A stretch of DNA of 11,845 nt, taken from NCBI GenBank assembly GCA_964455375.1, contig CAYVXE010000125.1, positions 1-11,845 on the forward strand. Direction: 5' to 3'. The notes under the pieces were generated by a model. It ran no database searches, was not told the origin of the DNA, and was given only the letters and a program-made list of their open reading frames with translations. How positions within the stretch are numbered: position 1 is the first letter of the stretch; each line of letters opens with the position of its first letter. Both the position numbers and the translations under genes were made by a program. The stretch is from CAYVXE01 sp964455375. GTDB taxonomy: Bacteria > Zhuqueibacterota > Zhuqueibacteria > Oceanimicrobiales > Oceanimicrobiaceae. Shown here in pieces: positions 1 through 7,005 of this stretch.

Positions 1-2
1 AA

Positions 3-125
3 CAACATCCACCTAAAGACCTGCCTTTAAAACCCAACGGGACAAATCCACAAAATTATGAGCCAGAAATTGAGCCGGATTCAGAGCTGACAGCAGAGGC
101 ATTTCGGGGCCTGTATCATTCATAA
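3..125 (+). CDS. 3' end of an unidentified protein gene (partial)
   Basis: From base 3 to the TAA at 123-125 one plus-strand frame is open for 40 codons, while the other two plus frames close within the first 30 bases. The visible C-terminus is hydrophilic, rich in Pro, Asn and Glu (for example NYEPEIEPDSEL), and ends FRGLYHS. It has no membrane segment and no motif I recognise. The start lies outside the window, so neither length nor family can be judged. It runs in the same direction as the sigma-factor operon but is separated from it by about 340 nt, so it is probably a different transcription unit. It could also be a chance open frame. The call rests only on the open frame and protein-like composition. 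Confidence 0.4.
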   Translation, partial: QHPPKDLPLKPNGTNPQNYEPEIEPDSELTAEAFRGLYHS

Positions 126-257
126 ATATCTAATCGAATCCGGTTGCGGCCGACCGTAAACAGTGTCAAAGTAAAAGACGCCGGATGCTAAATCCCCACG
201 AGCAAAATGTCCGGCCAACGTTTTTTGCTTTAAGAACTTCTCTCCGAGATCAGGCAT
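120..257 (-). CDS. possible small protein, 45 aa, convergent with the upstream partial gene
   Basis: On the minus strand an ATG at 257-255 opens a 45-codon frame that stops with TGA at 122-120. An AAGGA lies about 7 nt upstream of the ATG, which is a good ribosome-binding site. The product begins MPDLGEKFLKQ and contains LASGVFYF, which loosely resembles the ASGVYFYRL strand of FlgD-Ig-like/type IX sorting domains. There is no signal peptide and no obvious membrane helix. The stop abuts the stop of the plus-strand partial ORF (123-125), so the two would be convergent. It may be a real small gene, the decayed tail of a larger secreted protein, or a chance ORF. Few real genes in this window are this short. 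Confidence 0.25.
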   Translation of the reverse strand: MPDLGEKFLKQKTLAGHFARGDLASGVFYFDTVYGRPQPDSIRYL

Positions 258-468
258 GAATTCATCCTTACTTTTATTGTTTTAAATAAAGCGAGCAATT
301 GCCTTGTTTAACACACAAAATATGATTGTTTGATTAAAGCAACTTACAATAGCCTTCTAATTTGAAAAACGAGAATCAGTTGTGCAAGTTTCCGGCATTC
401 AAAGTGTCAAACATGTTGCATAAAGACATTCCGCACGAATCGATATAAAACCTACTAAGGAAGTTTTG
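126..468. other. AT-rich leader region upstream of the sigma-factor operon
   Basis: This stretch has no convincing plus-strand gene. Its left part overlaps the doubtful minus-strand ORF (120-257). The right part (about 258-468) is AT-rich and should carry the promoter and leader of the sigma-factor operon. Visible details are a 9-nt direct repeat AGTGTCAAA (162-170 and 403-411), an 8-nt palindrome AACATGTT at 410-417, and a TATAAA at 444-449 that lacks a well-spaced -35 element. The palindrome could be an operator, but nothing in the sequence proves it. Confidence 0.5.
299..326 (+). promoter_or_regulatory. candidate sigma70-like promoter for the sigma-factor operon
   Basis: TTGCCT (299-304) and TATGAT (321-326) are separated by 16 nt and match the -35 and -10 consensus hexamers at 4/6 and 5/6 positions. 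This would give a leader of roughly 130 nt before the ATG at 469. In an AT-rich stretch such a match can occur by chance. An ECF operon is often also read from its own autoregulated promoter, whose consensus I cannot predict here. Confidence 0.25.
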
Positions 469-1023
469 ATGGAAGGATCGGAGTTGATAGCAAAAATAAA
501 AAGCAATGATCGGACAGCGTTCAGAACTATTTATGAAACTTACAAAGATATGATCTACAACGTCTGCTATCGAATGCTAAACAACAAACAGGATGCCGAG
601 GATGCGACCCAGGATGTTTTTGTAAAAGCCATCCGCTCTGTTCATCAATTCCGGGGTACTGCCAAACTCTCTACATGGCTTTACCAAATTGCAGTAAACA
701 CCAGTTTAAACTATTCTCGCAGAAAAAAAATAGCCACATGGCTGTCGTTGGATTTTTTGGTTGGAAAAGAAGAATATCTTTTAGACAACTCACAAGCCAG
801 ACCGGACTTGGAATTGGAAAAGAGTGACTCTGAAGCACGTGTTCAGCAGGCCATCCAGTCTCTTTCCCCACGACAGCGCACGGCTATCATTTTGCAAAGA
901 TACGAGGGGTTGTCCTATAAAGAGATCGCTGAAGCAATGAAGACATCCTTATCTGCTGTGGAATCGCTTTTGCATCATGCAAAAGATAATTTAGTCAGTA
1001 AATTACTGCCACCGCTAAAATAA
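469..1023 (+). CDS. ECF-type RNA polymerase sigma factor
   Basis: This is a 184-residue sigma-70 family protein of the extracytoplasmic-function type, which directs core RNA polymerase to a small set of stress promoters. Region 2 spans about residues 18-87, with the typical DAEDATQDVFVKA helix and the FRGTAKLSTWLYQIAVN segment used for -10 recognition and melting. Region 4 spans about 123-175 and has the SLSPRQR...GLSYKEIAEAM helix-turn-helix for -35 recognition. Regions 1 and 3 are absent, as usual for ECF factors, and the length is normal. I chose ATG 469 over TTG 466 because AAGGAAG at 457-463 sits 5 nt ahead of it. The gene heads an operon in which the next two genes encode its probable anti-sigma factor and sensor, so its activity is probably held at the membrane. 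Target promoters, probably including its own, are inferred. Confidence 0.95.
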   Translation: MEGSELIAKIKSNDRTAFRTIYETYKDMIYNVCYRMLNNKQDAEDATQDVFVKAIRSVHQFRGTAKLSTWLYQIAVNTSLNYSRRKKIATWLSLDFLVGKEEYLLDNSQARPDLELEKSDSEARVQQAIQSLSPRQRTAIILQRYEGLSYKEIAEAMKTSLSAVESLLHHAKDNLVSKLLPPLK

Positions 1024-1083
1024 TTTAAAACAATCTGCAATTTATTCGACATTGACGTGTCGTATGTTTAGAAAGAGGTGAAA

Positions 1084-1569
1084 ATGATGAAACACAAAAA
1101 TATCAGGAAGAAATTGTTACGTTATATCGATGCGGAATTGCCGGAAAAGGAGAGAGCGGAAATCCAGTCTCACCTTAAACACTGTGCACAGTGTCGTAAA
1201 GATATTGAATCGCTTTCCGGCGTCTGGAACCTGTCTCAGCCCATAAAACGAGCGCAACCTTCCCAATTTCTATGGAATAAAATTTCTACACAATTAGAAG
1301 ACAAAAGGCACACGGGGCAATCCATTCATAAAGCTGCGCTATTTATCCGGCAAATGGCGCAGCCTGCTTTGACAGCAGCGGTCATAATCCTTGGACTATT
1401 CATAGGAATTAAGCTTGGTAACCGCATGAGCACGGCCCAATTATCCAGCCAACAGGTCACCATAACAACTGCTCAATCACAAAATGAGTTTGGTCTGGAG
1501 AATTTTCGAATTCTACCTTCCAGCTCTTTAGCCGGAGAATTCGCAACGTTGATGGACTATGAAAAATAA
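1084..1569 (+). CDS. zinc-finger transmembrane anti-sigma factor
   Basis: This 161-residue protein is the likely anti-sigma partner of the preceding sigma factor. The N-terminal cytoplasmic part has the ZAS-type zinc-binding signature His30-x3-Cys34-x2-Cys37 after a typical RYIDAELPEKERAEIQSHL helix. One hydrophobic helix at about residues 94-112 (ALTAAVIILGLFIGIKLG) anchors it in the inner membrane. About 49 residues should be periplasmic. Family members bind their ECF sigma factor through the zinc-finger domain and release it when the periplasmic side senses stress. I start it at ATG 1084 (MMKHKN) rather than GTG 1078, because AGAGG at 1074-1078 is correctly spaced only for the ATG. It lies 60 nt after the sigma gene and 12 nt before the sensor gene, in one operon. 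Signal and release mechanism are not visible. Confidence 0.9.
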   Translation: MMKHKNIRKKLLRYIDAELPEKERAEIQSHLKHCAQCRKDIESLSGVWNLSQPIKRAQPSQFLWNKISTQLEDKRHTGQSIHKAALFIRQMAQPALTAAVIILGLFIGIKLGNRMSTAQLSSQQVTITTAQSQNEFGLENFRILPSSSLAGEFATLMDYEK

Positions 1570-1581
1570 CAAGAGGCTATT

Positions 1582-2079
1582 ATGAAAAAAAAATCGCTTA
1601 TTTACTTTGTAATCATTATCACGATAATAAATCTGTCGTCTCTTGGCGTCATTTTATATCAACGAACAACAATGTCTTTTTCCCCTGAAGAAGTTAAAGA
1701 ACAAAATGTATTCGAGCGGGTCAAACGGGAGGTTAAGCTTACGCCCGATCAGATCGAACAATTTCAGGCATTACGAACCATTTTTCACTCGAAATTGGAT
1801 TCACTTTCCGCAAAAGTTAATCAAAAAAACAAACTACTGGCCGCTGAAATTAAGAAAAATCCCCCGGATTCTCTGTTAATTAACCAGCTCGTCAGAGATA
1901 TCAGCTCGATGCAAACTGAATCACAATATTTAGTCATTCACCACTTTTATTCTATAAAGAAAATATTGACAAAGCAACAACAGGAAATATTTTTTAAAAT
2001 CGTTTTGCAGCGTTTCCTGGGAAAAAAGAAATTGTCGGGTCCTCCTTGTATTCGTGAGAAGGGAATTCCTCATAAATGA
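1582..2079 (+). CDS. membrane-anchored Spy/CpxP/CnrX-like periplasmic sensor
   Basis: This 165-residue protein has one N-terminal hydrophobic helix (about residues 6-26) followed by a helical, mostly periplasmic domain. Two family landmarks are visible: LTPDQIEQFQALR at about 53-65 and LTKQQQEIFFKI at about 129-140, the paired LTxxQ elements of the Spy/CpxP/ZraP superfamily and of the related 'periplasmic heavy metal sensor' (Metal_resist) group. Candidate metal-binding residues include His69, the His120-His121 pair, and a tail with Cys156 and His164. In the known Cnr system, CnrX is a membrane-anchored protein of this kind that signals metal to an ECF sigma/anti-sigma pair. By position, this protein probably does the same. 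Whether it senses metal, misfolded protein or lipid stress cannot be told. AAGAGG at 1571-1576 supports ATG 1582, and the gene follows the anti-sigma gene by only 12 nt. Confidence 0.8.
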   Translation: MKKKSLIYFVIIITIINLSSLGVILYQRTTMSFSPEEVKEQNVFERVKREVKLTPDQIEQFQALRTIFHSKLDSLSAKVNQKNKLLAAEIKKNPPDSLLINQLVRDISSMQTESQYLVIHHFYSIKKILTKQQQEIFFKIVLQRFLGKKKLSGPPCIREKGIPHK

Positions 2080-2135
2080 ATCATAAACCGACCACAGTTT
2101 TTTGTGAATGATTGGACTGAAAAAGAACAGAAAAT

Positions 2136-3473
2136 GTGAAGGAAAGAAAAACCGTGTTTATAAACAGAATGATATTATATTCCATCATTTTAACCGCACT
2201 GACCTCTACAAAAATGGCTTTTTCGCAACAAACAGGTGAGAAAAAACTCAATTTGGACCGATGCATTGAGATCGCCCTAAAAAACAATCCGCAAATCCTT
2301 GCATCACAAATTGGCGTGGCTGAGTTAAGAACGAGGATTCCCCAAGCACGTGCCGGGTTTTATCCATCATTTAATTTGAATGCCGATGCCAGTCGTCTTA
2401 CAGCAGAACCCGGTTTGGATACAAAACAAATTACGGGTAACTATAATACAGGTCTTTCCATGCGCTACAATATTTTTCAAGGCGGGAAGACCGTCGCTTC
2501 TGTTAACGCTGCTCGCTACAATTATCAATCAGCGGAAGCCGGATACAAGAGCAGCCAGCAAGACTTGATTTTGACGGTTACAGAAGCTTATTACCGGCTT
2601 TTACAGGCAGAGCAATTTACCCGTGTTTCAGAAAAAACTTTACAGCGCGCCCAAAGCCATCTGGATTTTGCCAACGCCCGCTTCAAGGCCGGACTGGCTT
2701 CCCGTTCGGATATTCTGAAGGCTAAAACAGAACAGTCGAACGCCAAACTTGATCTGATTCACACCCGAAATGCTGTTTTTATGGCGTGCGGACAGCTAAA
2801 TAATGCACTGGGACAAAATGTGAACTCGCCCATTAAAATTGTGGACGACTTGAGTGAAACCGTCACGAATGACGCAGAGGATAATCAATGGAATTTCCAA
2901 ACATTACTGAAGAACGCTTACAAATACCGGCCGGAATTGAGAAAAATAGAGAATCAGTTGCAGGCGCAAAAATCTTTTATCCGTTTGGCAAAAGCGGATT
3001 ATTACCCCAGCATTTCTCTGGACGCCAATTATAATTTCAGTGGTGCTGAGATTTCTCAACTTTATCAATCAAACTATGTTGGCATCAGTGTCAGTTTACC
3101 ACTTTTCAGTGGATTTTCCCGCCCGGAGCGGGTAGTGCAGGAAAAGTTGGAAATGCGGGTTCTGGAACAACAAACAGAGACGCTGCGCCAGCAAATCAGC
3201 CTGGAAGTCTGGAATGCATTTTTAGCGCTAAAAGAAGTAAAAGAACGCATCGTAAATACGCAGGTATTTTTAAAAGATGCCAAAGAAAATTTGAACATTT
3301 CAGAAGGCGAATATAAGGAAGGCGTTGGTTCAATGCTGGATGTTTTGGATGCCGAGACGACTTTTGTCGCCGCAGAACAGCGTTACATTGAAGCGCTCGC
3401 TGATTATAAAATTGCACAGATGGTTTTGCAAAGAGCAGTGAGTGGAAAATATTTTGAGGAGATTTCAAAATGA
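2136..3473 (+). CDS. TolC-family outer-membrane efflux channel
   Basis: This outer-membrane factor of about 445 residues would form the trimeric exit duct of a tripartite pump. An N-terminal signal peptide (ILYSIILTALTSTKMAFS, cleavage probably near residue 30) is followed by two similar helical OEP repeats (about 35-225 and 255-440). Each holds the usual A-x-x-x-x-NP(Q)I and Q-A-x-A-x-Y-P-S type segments, as in RIPQARAGFYPSFNLNAD and FIRLAKADYYPSISLDANY. Length is typical. The start is uncertain: GTG 2136 overlaps an ATG at 2134 that is followed directly by TGA. GTG 2154, with AAGGA at 2139-2143, or ATG 2169 would also preserve the signal peptide. The gene follows the sensor by 56 nt and overlaps the adaptor by 4 nt (ATGA at 3470-3473), which suggests translational coupling and a shared complex. 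Confidence 0.92.
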   Translation: MKERKTVFINRMILYSIILTALTSTKMAFSQQTGEKKLNLDRCIEIALKNNPQILASQIGVAELRTRIPQARAGFYPSFNLNADASRLTAEPGLDTKQITGNYNTGLSMRYNIFQGGKTVASVNAARYNYQSAEAGYKSSQQDLILTVTEAYYRLLQAEQFTRVSEKTLQRAQSHLDFANARFKAGLASRSDILKAKTEQSNAKLDLIHTRNAVFMACGQLNNALGQNVNSPIKIVDDLSETVTNDAEDNQWNFQTLLKNAYKYRPELRKIENQLQAQKSFIRLAKADYYPSISLDANYNFSGAEISQLYQSNYVGISVSLPLFSGFSRPERVVQEKLEMRVLEQQTETLRQQISLEVWNAFLALKEVKERIVNTQVFLKDAKENLNISEGEYKEGVGSMLDVLDAETTFVAAEQRYIEALADYKIAQMVLQRAVSGKYFEEISK

Positions 3474-4516
3474 AGAAAAGTTTGGTGGCTTTTATATCTG
3501 GGGCTCTCATAATGAGCATGGTGGCGGGTTGCGGCATGTCCGGCGATGAGCCAAAAAACGGCAACCCGATACAGGCGGCTAATGTCACACGACGCGATAT
3601 AAGTTCAAGTGTGCTGGCAACCGGCATTATCAAGCCCATGGTCGGTGCGGAAGTTCGGGTGGGATCCCAGGCTTCGGGAACCGTTAAACACCTTTACGTC
3701 AATATAGGCGACATGGTAGAGAAAGGACAGGTTTTGGCAGAATTAGACCCGGCTGAATTGCAGGCAGAATATAATCAGGCCAAAGCAGCGCTGGAAAATG
3801 CCCGTGCCAATGCAGAATATGCCAAACTGGATTTGAAACGGCAGCGTTCATTATTAAAGCAAAATTTTATTTCCCAAAATCAACTGGATCTGGCGGAAAA
3901 AACATTTGAAATTAACAAAGCCAAATTAAAACAGGCGGAAGCCAATCTTGCCTACGCCGATGTGCAACTGGGTTATACCAAAATTATTGCTCCTATTTCC
4001 GGGGTCATTGCCTCCGTTTCCACTCAGGAAGGAGAAACCGTAACCGCCCGGTTTTCCGCGCCAACTTTTGTCACTATTATCAACCTGAAAAAATTAGAAG
4101 TTTGGGCTTATGTGGATGAAACCGACATCGGCAGAGTTGAGGTTGGGCAGCATGCTACCTTTACGGTAGATACTTATCCGGCCACCGATTTTGAGGGGCA
4201 AGTAACCGCAATTTATCCCAAAGCCGTCATTCAGGACAATGTGGTGAATTACGTCACCACCATAAAGATTACCAATTTTAAAGGAAAAACCTTGCGACCG
4301 GAAATGACGGCAACGGTGAGAATTTTTCTAAAAACGCGGAAAAATGTTCTTGCTATTCCTAAAAAAGCCGTTCGTAATGAAGGAGGCGAAAAATTTGTAA
4401 CCGTCATAGGGGAAAACGTGTCCCAAAAAAGAAAGGTCACCCTGGGCTGGAAAAATGACGGTTTTTATGAAGTGACCGGCGGTTTAAAAGAAGGCGAAAA
4501 AATAGAAATACAATAA
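3470..4516 (+). CDS. HlyD/MacA-type periplasmic adaptor lipoprotein
   Basis: This 348-residue membrane-fusion protein links an inner-membrane ABC pump to the TolC-like channel. A short signal sequence ends in the lipobox VAGC, with Cys21 as the probable lipidation site, so it is anchored by lipid rather than by the transmembrane helix of E. coli MacA. The order is: first half of a lipoyl/barrel-sandwich domain (about 65-95, with VNIGDMVEKGQVLAELD), a coiled-coil hairpin (about 96-165, rich in Ala, Leu, Lys), the second lipoyl half (about 168-205, IIAPISGVIASVSTQEGETV), a beta-barrel domain (about 208-290), and a C-terminal membrane-proximal domain ending EGEKIEIQ. Length fits MacA-like adaptors. 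The ATG overlaps the TolC gene stop, and the ATPase gene follows 18 nt later. Substrate is not evident. Confidence 0.93.
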   Translation: MKKSLVAFISGALIMSMVAGCGMSGDEPKNGNPIQAANVTRRDISSSVLATGIIKPMVGAEVRVGSQASGTVKHLYVNIGDMVEKGQVLAELDPAELQAEYNQAKAALENARANAEYAKLDLKRQRSLLKQNFISQNQLDLAEKTFEINKAKLKQAEANLAYADVQLGYTKIIAPISGVIASVSTQEGETVTARFSAPTFVTIINLKKLEVWAYVDETDIGRVEVGQHATFTVDTYPATDFEGQVTAIYPKAVIQDNVVNYVTTIKITNFKGKTLRPEMTATVRIFLKTRKNVLAIPKKAVRNEGGEKFVTVIGENVSQKRKVTLGWKNDGFYEVTGGLKEGEKIEIQ

Positions 4517-4534
4517 AACAAAAGGATATTAAGA

Positions 4535-5278
4535 ATGAATAAGATTATTCAGGCAAAAGACATTACCCAAATTTACAGTAAAAACGGCAACATAACAGTA
4601 AAAGCTCTGCAGAATGTTTCCGTTGATATTGAAAAGGGAGAATTTACTGCAATCATGGGCGCTTCAGGTTCCGGCAAATCGACTTTGATGAACATCATCG
4701 GCTGCCTCTCCAGACCGACCAGTGGAGAATATTTCCTTGATGGGGAAAATGTCAATAATTTGAATGACGATGATCTGGCGAAAATAAGAAACCGCAAAAT
4801 CGGTTTTGTGTTTCAGCAATTCCACTTGCTGCCGCGCACAGATGCTCTGGAGAATGTCGAACTTCCGCTGCTCTATTCCGAGCGTTCTGAAATCACGAAA
4901 CTTGCGCAGCAAGCGTTGGAGGTCGTTGGTCTGGCAGACAGAATCCATCACCTTCCGGCTGAACTTTCCGGGGGACAGCAGCAGCGAGTTGCTATTGCCC
5001 GTGCTCTGGTCAATAATCCCGAAATTATTCTGGCAGATGAACCCACCGGCAACCTGGACAGCCGCGCCGGTCTTGAGGTGATCTCCGTTTTCCAACAGCT
5101 TCATGCCGAGGGAAAGACCGTTATTTTGGTTACTCACGCTCAGGAAATTGCAGAACACACAAATAGAATTATCCGTATTAAGGATGGCAAGATAACCGGG
5201 GATGAAAGGGTGCAATATCCATTGAATGCCCGCAACGAACTCGAAAACCTTTCAATGGAAACGGAGGCAGCACAATGA
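4535..5278 (+). CDS. MacB/LolD-type ABC transporter ATP-binding protein
   Basis: This 247-residue nucleotide-binding subunit powers the adjacent MacB/FtsX-type permeases. All ABC ATPase motifs are intact: Walker A GASGSGKST (42-50), Q-loop FVFQ (Gln94), signature LSGGQ (144-148), Walker B IILADE (164-169), D-loop NLDS (173-176) and H-loop His201. The spacing and the LPAELSGGQQQRVAIARAL segment place it in the MacB/LolD/FtsE-like subfamily. Unlike E. coli MacB, the ATPase is a separate polypeptide, as in LolCDE. It is the only ATPase in the window although two permeases follow. AAAGGA about 10 nt upstream supports ATG 4535. The gene overlaps the first permease by 4 nt (ATGA at 5275-5278). Confidence 0.96.
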   Translation: MNKIIQAKDITQIYSKNGNITVKALQNVSVDIEKGEFTAIMGASGSGKSTLMNIIGCLSRPTSGEYFLDGENVNNLNDDDLAKIRNRKIGFVFQQFHLLPRTDALENVELPLLYSERSEITKLAQQALEVVGLADRIHHLPAELSGGQQQRVAIARALVNNPEIILADEPTGNLDSRAGLEVISVFQQLHAEGKTVILVTHAQEIAEHTNRIIRIKDGKITGDERVQYPLNARNELENLSMETEAAQ

Positions 5279-6483
5279 AGACACTTCGGTTGACCACCAA
5301 TGCATTCAAAGGATTGGGCAAAAACAAAATGCGTTCTTTGTTGATGATGCTGGGCGTTATCATCGGCATCGCAACTTTAATCGTAATTTTGTCAATCACT
5401 CAGGGCGCCAATAAGAAAATCATGGCGCGTATCAAAACCTTTGGACCCAATGCGATTATGATTCACTCGGGCGGCGGCAAAATGCGCGGGCCGTCGTCTG
5501 TCTCCGAGGCAAACCTGACGCAGCGAGACCTTTCGGACATCTCCGACATTGAAGGCGTGAGAATCGCAACGCCATTTCAGGTGAAGCTGGGCATGCCCAT
5601 TAAATATCAGAGCCAATTTACAACCGCAACGGTGATGGGCTCAATGCCGAACTGGGCAGATGCCTGGAAACGCGGCGTCAGCCAAGGAGATTTTATTCAG
5701 GCAGAGGATGTTGAGCTGTTAAAAAAAGTCTGTGTCATTGGTGAAACGGTAAAAAAGGAGCTTTTCCCTGACAGCAATCCCATTGGCGCAGAATTATTAA
5801 TCGGTAAAGTAAAGTTCAAAGTGCAAGGTATTTTGCAGAAACGAGGCGCCAGTCCGGGAGGAAGTGATTTTGACAACTTGGTTATTATCCCTTTTTCCAC
5901 GGCATCCCGGCGATTGATGAATCAACCGAAATACATCGCCATGATGCGGGTCATTGTGGATGATCCTACTCATCTGAAGATAATTTCTAATCAAATGAGT
6001 CAGGTTTTACGCCGCAATCATCACCTCGCTTCTCAGGAAGAGGATGATTTCAAACTGACTTCTTCCACCCAGATTGTGAAGATGATCAAAGGCGTATCCA
6101 ACACACTGCACATTTTTCTGTTGTTGATAGCAGGTTTGTCTTTAGTTGTAGGAGGCATTGTCATTATGAACATTATGCTCATTTCCGTTAGCGAACGGAA
6201 AAATGAAATTGGTCTTCGCAAAGCGGTGGGGGCGCGCAGCAAAGATATTTTATTACAGTTTGTTCTTGAATCGCTGGCCATAACATTGACAGGCGGTATT
6301 TTAGGATTTATCGTTGGCATACTTGGCGTGAAAATCATGGAATTGGTGACCAGCACACCGGCAGTTGTTTCGTGGGAATCTCTGGCGCTGGCTTGCGGAT
6401 TTTCCTTTATTGTGGGAATCATTTTTGGCGTTCAGCCGGCGCGTAAAGCCGCCCGGTTAGATCCTGTTGAAGCACTTCGGTGA
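5275..6483 (+). CDS. MacB/FtsX-family ABC transporter permease (first copy)
   Basis: This 402-residue inner-membrane subunit has the MacB layout: TM1 at about residues 22-42 (with the SLLMMLGVIIGIA signature), a large periplasmic MacB_PCD-type core domain (about 43-260), and a C-terminal FtsX domain with TM2 (about 279-305), TM3 (about 328-350) and TM4 (about 366-390). The cytoplasmic loop SERKNEIGLRKAVGAR between TM2 and TM3 is the conserved coupling segment. The C-terminus ends PARKAARLDPVEALR, also typical. Proteins of this type do not move substrate across the inner membrane. They use ATP hydrolysis to drive periplasmic substrates through the adaptor and TolC (mechanotransmission). The ATPase gene overlaps its start. 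Its likely partner permease begins at 7659, after an intervening cassette. Confidence 0.94.
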   Translation: MKTLRLTTNAFKGLGKNKMRSLLMMLGVIIGIATLIVILSITQGANKKIMARIKTFGPNAIMIHSGGGKMRGPSSVSEANLTQRDLSDISDIEGVRIATPFQVKLGMPIKYQSQFTTATVMGSMPNWADAWKRGVSQGDFIQAEDVELLKKVCVIGETVKKELFPDSNPIGAELLIGKVKFKVQGILQKRGASPGGSDFDNLVIIPFSTASRRLMNQPKYIAMMRVIVDDPTHLKIISNQMSQVLRRNHHLASQEEDDFKLTSSTQIVKMIKGVSNTLHIFLLLIAGLSLVVGGIVIMNIMLISVSERKNEIGLRKAVGARSKDILLQFVLESLAITLTGGILGFIVGILGVKIMELVTSTPAVVSWESLALACGFSFIVGIIFGVQPARKAARLDPVEALR

Positions 6484-6513
6484 AGAACTTTTTTCTGCAA
6501 CATTAATCGAGAC

Positions 6514-7005
6514 GTGAAGAAAATGTATTATTTCTATATCGGAACATGCCTGGCAATATTAGTCTCCTTTTTTGCAAACCAAAAGAAAACATTTAAAGCA
6601 CTTAAGATAGCATACAAAAAATTTGTAACTATCTTACCGGCTTTTTTGATCATGTTAATTTTGGTTTCCGTTATTCTTTTTCTTGTTCCGGACAAAACCA
6701 TCATAAAATACGTAGGGATAAACAACAAATTCTTTGCTATTATTCTCGCTTCATTTTTTGGTTCAATTACACTAATTCCTGGTTTTATTGCCTTCCCATT
6801 ATGTGGCATTCTATTGACGAAAGGTGTGCCGTATATGGTTCTATCGGCTTTTACAACAACGTTAATGATGGTTGGAATTATTACTTATCCGATAGAAAAG
6901 GAATATTTTGGAACAAAAGTGACCATAATACGAAATGCAGTCAGCTTACTTATAGCATTTGTTGTTGCTGTAATAACGGGTATTTTCTTCGGAGAATTTT
7001 TCTAA
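6514..7005 (+). CDS. half-size permease, ArsP_1/DUF318-like, first half
   Basis: This is a very hydrophobic protein of 163 residues if it starts at GTG 6514, or 160 at ATG 6523. Ribosome-binding sites are weak for both, so the start is open. About five membrane segments are visible: roughly 4-22, 37-58, 70-95, 105-122 and 136-160. Landmarks are LIPGFIAFP, LLTKGVPY and the C-terminal GTKVTIIRNAVSL. The next protein repeats this plan (AFP, LFSKG, GIKFTIIRLLVSL), which suggests the two are homologous halves of one transporter. The arrangement recalls the two-halved 'predicted permease' family PF03773 (ArsP_1/DUF318), some members of which export organoarsenicals, but I assign the family by recollection of its style and the substrate is unknown. 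It lies 30 nt after the first MacB-type permease and overlaps the next gene by 1 nt (TAATG). DNA here is visibly AT-richer than the flanking genes. Confidence 0.78.
   Translation: MKKMYYFYIGTCLAILVSFFANQKKTFKALKIAYKKFVTILPAFLIMLILVSVILFLVPDKTIIKYVGINNKFFAIILASFFGSITLIPGFIAFPLCGILLTKGVPYMVLSAFTTTLMMVGIITYPIEKEYFGTKVTIIRNAVSLLIAFVVAVITGIFFGEFF

Noticed and set aside
3196..3639. 147-codon minus-strand frame across the TolC-adaptor junction.
   Set aside because: It is antisense to two well-supported, overlapping plus-strand genes and shows no domain of its own.
4664..5215. 183-codon open frame on the minus strand.
   Set aside because: It lies wholly opposite the ABC ATPase, whose motifs are intact on the plus strand. 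The minus product shows no recognisable domain.
6801..7004. Upstream extension of the second half-permease frame (would give 242 residues).
   Set aside because: It overlaps the first half-permease in another frame and its translation is not membrane-like or family-like. The TAATG junction at 7003-7007 gives a better start.
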